A DNA stretch of 64,000 nt from an uncultured Pelagibacteraceae bacterium. Lineage in GTDB: Bacteria > Pseudomonadota > Alphaproteobacteria > Pelagibacterales > Pelagibacteraceae. How positions within the stretch are numbered: position 1 is the first letter of the stretch; each line of letters opens with the position of its first letter. The stretch is taken from assembly GCA_902632545.1 (NCBI GenBank), contig CACPCX010000007.1:1-64000 (forward strand). Direction: 5' to 3'. Below the pieces are notes generated by a model. The model ran no database searches, was not told the DNA's origin, and saw only the letters and a list, made by a program, of their open reading frames with translations. The translations under genes and the position numbers were made by a program. Positions 61,214 through 64,000 of the stretch are shown one piece after another.

Positions 61214-62080
61214 TTATTTATTAAGTCTTTCAATTTCTTTATAAAGTGAACTATGATCAGTTTCTCCATAACCATTTTCAACAAGACTTTTATACATATC
61301 TTTAACTAACTTTGAAATAGGTAAGTGTAAATTATAATTATTTGCACACTCTATAATATTAGTCATATCTTTTAAATGAACAGAAGTCTTGCCTTTAGGA
61401 GAAAAATCTTTATCAATCATTCTTTTTCCATGCGTTTTAAGAACTTTACTATCAGCCCATCCACCTGATAAAGCTTCAATCATCTTATTAGGGTCTGCTC
61501 CAGCTTTTTCACATAAAGTTATAGCTTCTGCTACAGCACCTATGGTTAAACCGACAATAATTTGATTAGCAAGTTTTGAAACTTGTCCACTTCCACTTGG
61601 TCCAACTAAAGTTGGGTTTCCCATTGTTTTTAAAATTTTGTTCACTTTATCAAAAATATTTTGCTCACCGCCAACCATAATAGCTAATGAAGCTTCCTCA
61701 GCTCCAATAGTTCCACCAGAAACAGGTGCATCTAAAAAATGAATATTTTTTGATTTTAAATTATCAGCGTGTTTAGTTGCTGTAATCGGTCTTGTAGAAC
61801 TCATATCTATTACAATCGATCCAGTTTTAAGGTTGTCTAAAAATTCTTTCGATCCAATTACTTCGTCAACAGCATCATCATCAGTTAACATTGTAATTAT
61901 AACTTCACTTTTTGAAACAAGATTGCCGACTGATGTTGCAATTTGTGCACCAGATATTTTTAATATTTCAAGTTTTTCTATTGATCGATTGAATGCAATT
62001 AATTTAAATCCTGATTTTAAAATATTTTTAGCCATTGGTAGGCCCATAAGACCTGTACCAATAAACCCAATGTTAATCAT
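61214..62080 (-). CDS. Beta-hydroxyacid dehydrogenase (tartronate-semialdehyde reductase/GarR-like)
   Basis: The 288-aa protein has the NAD(P) loop IGFIGTGLMGLPMAKNIL, DAPVSGGTIGAEEASLAIMVGG (substrate motif) and the catalytic lysine in SKLANQIIVG. Candidates include 2-hydroxy-3-oxopropionate reductase and 3-hydroxyisobutyrate dehydrogenase. It heads the pair with the FAH protein. Confidence 0.88.
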   Translation of the reverse strand: MINIGFIGTGLMGLPMAKNILKSGFKLIAFNRSIEKLEILKISGAQIATSVGNLVSKSEVIITMLTDDDAVDEVIGSKEFLDNLKTGSIVIDMSSTRPITATKHADNLKSKNIHFLDAPVSGGTIGAEEASLAIMVGGEQNIFDKVNKILKTMGNPTLVGPSGSGQVSKLANQIIVGLTIGAVAEAITLCEKAGADPNKMIEALSGGWADSKVLKTHGKRMIDKDFSPKGKTSVHLKDMTNIIECANNYNLHLPISKLVKDMYKSLVENGYGETDHSSLYKEIERLNK

Positions 62081-62247
62081 ATTGTTGATTTAAATTAATA
62101 AAAATTTTATTCATTAATATTATTTTAGGAAGTAGTTTGAGTTCTCGAGAATCTACAAGAACACTAGGTTGTATTCAATAAATATATTTGCAAAAAATTA
62201 AAATAAATTAATTGAAATTGTATAAATTTTAATTAACTTTTTTATAT

Positions 62248-62406
62248 AAGGAGGTTTATGTTAATACTTTCACCACCTGATACTTAGCTGAAGTCATTTA
62301 AATATCAAAAAACTTAATAAAAAAAAATCCATTAGGATTGAATGCCAAAAAGGCAATATATAGAGGAGCTCTTTTGGTAAAAAACTAACTGAAAGAGCGA
62401 ACCTCT
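62248..62406 (+). ncRNA. Candidate structured RNA with a nested mini-ORF
   Basis: The 339-base gap 62081-62419 contains several local hairpins in a row: AGGAGGT with ACCACCT (62249-62278, one mismatch), ACTT with AAGT (62282-62294), AATCC-ATTA-GGATT (62326-62339), TGCC-A5-GGCA (62343-62355) and an outer AGAGG/CCTCT plus inner GCTCTTT/AAAGAGC (62362-62406). A nine-codon ORF (62258-62287, MLILSPPDT) has its AAGGAGG paired in the first hairpin. A weak promoter (TTAAAA, 17 bp, TATAAA at 62221) lies upstream. I do not recognise the RNA; it could also act on the minus strand as a leader of the 62080 gene. Confidence 0.4.
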
Positions 62407-62419
62407 AAAATTATATATA

Positions 62420-62929
62420 TTATTTAATATTTATTTTACCGACCATACCAGTTTCGTAATGACCTGGCATATTGCAAGCCATTTCCAAAGAAATATCTTT
62501 TGAAAATCTCCAAATAATTTCTCCTGTTTCATTTGGTTCTAATAATACGCTATTTGCATGAGAGTGACCTAAAGAATGATCTTTTTTTGACATTTTTTTC
62601 ATCTTTTCGTGATCTATCTTGTCAGCAAGAAGAATTTCATGTTCAACAAGTTTTGCCATTTCAGGCTGATGTTTAATATGCATTTCTTTAGTTCCAATAT
62701 TGTATTCATGAACAAGTTCGCCTAAATTCTTTACTATAAATTTAATTGTTTCACCTTTTTTTACCTCTATTTGAGTTGGATAATAATAATTATCATACAT
62801 TTCAATCTGTATAGTTCTATCAATTTTAGAAGGGTCTCCTTTTTCACCAATCATATTCATTGATGCTGAGTATGATGAAGTAGAAAAAAAGAATAATATT
62901 ATTGTTAAAAGTATATTTTTTATAAACAT
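62420..62929 (-). CDS. Cupredoxin-family copper protein, secreted
   Basis: The 169-aa protein has a signal peptide (SSYSASM) and a cupredoxin domain: LGELVHEYNIG (first copper histidine), then ACNMPGHYETGM giving Cys, His and Met ligands, the type-1-like set. A His/Met/Lys-rich insert (about residues 104-127, KMKKMSKKDHSLGHSH) suggests metal storage or sensing. It overlaps no gene and is followed (upstream on this strand) by DoxX, so it may be a periplasmic copper carrier. Confidence 0.87.
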   Translation of the reverse strand: MFIKNILLTIILFFFSTSSYSASMNMIGEKGDPSKIDRTIQIEMYDNYYYPTQIEVKKGETIKFIVKNLGELVHEYNIGTKEMHIKHQPEMAKLVEHEILLADKIDHEKMKKMSKKDHSLGHSHANSVLLEPNETGEIIWRFSKDISLEMACNMPGHYETGMVGKINIK

Positions 62930-62931
62930 AA

Positions 62932-63342
62932 TTATATTTTATTCCCCTTTATTAAAAAATAAAAGCCACCTATTAAAAGAAAAATTTGCACACCCGTGAA
63001 TAACTGTGTAGTTACAAACCAATCTTTATGTGCGACTAAAAGGATACAAGTCATCAGTATGACAATGTTAAGTCCTGCCAATCTTGTTAGAGTATTTCCA
63101 ATTGAATTCTTTAAAAAATTTGCAACTATTAAAACTACTCCAGAGGAAATCTCAGAAATAGCAACTAAACTTGCAACAAATGGTGATAACCCATAGTGCT
63201 TTATTAATCCTTCTGGAGGCAACGGAAGTTTACCAGTTCCATACAAAATAAAAGCGATGCTAATTGTTAATCTAAAAAAAAGAGATCCTAAAGCCTCAAA
63301 ATTTAAAAAAAAATTATTAAATTTCTTAATAAAATTTTTCAT
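62932..63342 (-). CDS. DoxX-family membrane protein
   Basis: The 136-aa protein has four membrane helices and the DoxX pattern SLFFRLTISIAFILYGTGKLPLP and GLSPFVASLVAISEISSGV. DoxX proteins are linked to thiosulfate:quinone or other redox functions, and many are uncharacterised. It stands 2 bp upstream of the cupredoxin gene, so they may work together. Confidence 0.85.
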   Translation of the reverse strand: MKNFIKKFNNFFLNFEALGSLFFRLTISIAFILYGTGKLPLPPEGLIKHYGLSPFVASLVAISEISSGVVLIVANFLKNSIGNTLTRLAGLNIVILMTCILLVAHKDWFVTTQLFTGVQIFLLIGGFYFLIKGNKI

Positions 63343-63363
63343 TTATTAATTAAGTACATAATT

Positions 63364-63807
63364 TTAATGACAAGCCATCCCAAATTTTTTTAATCTCCAA
63401 TAATTGTAAGGCCATGGAGTCAAGAAACCTACTATTAACATTATTGGAACCACCCACCAGGTTAATATGGCTCCACCAGTCAAAAAGTAATCTGTTAAAT
63501 TCATCATTATCTCCATACTAATCATTGAAATTAAGCTCATACCACAGGCGGTTTTAAAAGCGTTAACAAAATTAAAATTTTGTGACATTAAAATAATTGT
63601 TTCTAACATAATGCTTGTAATCAAACCATTAATTATTGCTAAAATCATAATTCCTAAAACAGGAAAAGGAATTTGGGTTAATTGAAAATACAAAATTGTT
63701 CCAAAGTCCCCAATTGCACAACCTAATACGCACCAAGCTGTGTTTTTTGCGCTTCTTTTCCAAGTATGTTTGCATGACCAGTGAAATGTAGGAGTAGAGG
63801 TATTCAC
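63364..63807 (-). CDS. DUF4396-like membrane protein
   Basis: The 147-aa protein has about four helices and begins with a Cys/His-rich segment (HWSCKHTWKRSAKNTAWCVLGCAIGD) followed by MEIMMNLTDYFLTGG and TPWPYNYWRLKKFGMACH. The N-terminal Cys/His cluster could bind copper, consistent with the neighbouring cupredoxin. DUF4396 name is by recall. Starts divergently from the MBL-fold gene across 22 bp. Confidence 0.75.
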   Translation of the reverse strand: MNTSTPTFHWSCKHTWKRSAKNTAWCVLGCAIGDFGTILYFQLTQIPFPVLGIMILAIINGLITSIMLETIILMSQNFNFVNAFKTACGMSLISMISMEIMMNLTDYFLTGGAILTWWVVPIMLIVGFLTPWPYNYWRLKKFGMACH

Positions 63808-63829
63808 AATAATTTGATAATAATGAAAA

Positions 63830-64000
63830 ATGATTTTTAAACAAGTATTTGATATAAAATCGTCAACTTATACTTATTTTATAGCTTCGGCAAAAGGTCG
63901 CGAAGCGGTTATCATTGATCCAGTAATTGAAAATGTTGATAGCTATATCAAAGTACTAAATGAATTAGATCTTAAATTAGTTAAAGTGATTGATACACAT
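63830..64000 (+). CDS. ETHE1-like metallo-beta-lactamase-fold protein, 3' end outside window
   Basis: The first 57 residues begin MIFKQVFDIKSSTYTYFIAS and run through AVIIDPVIENV to VIDTH, the start of an MBL-fold domain of the persulfide dioxygenase/glyoxalase II-like type. The gene is cut by the window edge before the HxHxDH metal motif. Start codon: the ATG at 63830; the earlier ATG at 63823 is closed by a stop. A link to sulfide or persulfide metabolism is inferred from family resemblance. Confidence 0.75.
   Translation, partial: MIFKQVFDIKSSTYTYFIASAKGREAVIIDPVIENVDSYIKVLNELDLKLVKVIDTH

Noticed and set aside
63629..63844. 71-aa minus-strand ORF overlapping the DUF4396-like gene
   Set aside because: Out-of-frame shadow of the longer membrane protein, which has a sensible helix pattern.
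1..64000. CRISPR arrays and rRNA genes
   Set aside because: No regularly spaced repeats and no rRNA-like sequence were seen.

Overview
The window looks like a chromosomal piece of a SAR11-type alphaproteobacterium (Candidatus Pelagibacter or a close relative). The base composition is very AT-rich, genes are packed with overlaps of a few bases, and convergent genes often share stop-codon bases. The content is also typical of that group: osmolyte, amino-acid and organosulfonate ABC uptake, a dimethylglycine/sarcosine dehydrogenase-like protein, TrpB2, and few regulators. The assignment rests on gene content and composition, not on a marker gene.

Layout. 1-3.2 kb: surface-glycan glycosyltransferases, a DMT exporter and a DUF6165 protein. 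3.2-8.6 kb: a minus-strand run with a class II aldolase, a fused AdoMet decarboxylase/aminopropyltransferase, a polar amino-acid ABC importer (binding protein and two permeases, no ATPase), a PhyH-type dioxygenase and a LysE exporter. 8.6-13.6 kb: TrpB2, a DUF1015 protein, then mtnA, mtnP and apt. The polyamine enzyme makes methylthioadenosine (MTA) and mtnP/mtnA/apt recycle it; the aldolase may complete an MTA-to-DHAP shunt. 13.6-17 kb: a family 2 glycosyltransferase and rfbB-rfbA-rfbC. 17.1-18.7 kb: GMP reductase and a purine-type phosphoribosyltransferase.

18.7-20.6 kb holds the most unusual structure. A complete elongator tRNA-Met and a second copy containing only its first 63 nt flank an insertion of about 1.85 kb. 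The insertion carries one 446-aa protein, with five C-x3-H/C-x2-C zinc-ribbon repeats around a PD-(D/E)XK/Vsr-like nuclease core, plus a 55-aa ORF and 21-bp direct repeats, and no integrase. The arrangement suggests a tRNA-targeting homing-type element that rebuilds the tRNA, supplies it with a new promoter, and takes over the old tRNA promoter.

21-36 kb is a nitrogen/organosulfonate region. One minus-strand operon has an omega-amino-acid:pyruvate aminotransferase, alanine dehydrogenase and a DMGDH/SarDH-like protein. Divergent to it is a TauABC-like importer whose permease has a very large N-terminal extension. Then come an Ldh2/ComC-family dehydrogenase, a tandem-HTH regulator, a BASS transporter, a Pta-family enzyme, a HisD homologue of HpsN (sulfopropanediol dehydrogenase) type, a rhodanese and an alternative oxidase.

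36.5-45.6 kb is an unassigned catabolic/uptake cluster: a sugar-type ABC importer with two tandem SnoaL-like proteins, a bicupin, a MetE-C-like zinc methyltransferase and a HAD protein lacking its catalytic aspartates. 45.6-49.5 kb: hydrolase, exporter, VOC protein, cysE-cysK and a membrane protein. 49.6-53.4 kb: an operon of eleven small genes (two secreted proteins, four small proteins of probable alpha+beta barrel type, cupin, SnoaL, and an SMR-DUF2798-SMR trio) behind a palindrome-bearing promoter. 53.4-62 kb: DUF952, DUF924, HisN-like phosphatase, BBOX-like dioxygenase, azoreductase, CcdA, PEP carboxylase, FAH and GarR-like proteins. 62.1-62.4 kb is gene-free and strongly structured. 62.4-64 kb: cupredoxin, DoxX and DUF4396 proteins and the start of an ETHE1-like metallo-beta-lactamase protein cut by the window edge.
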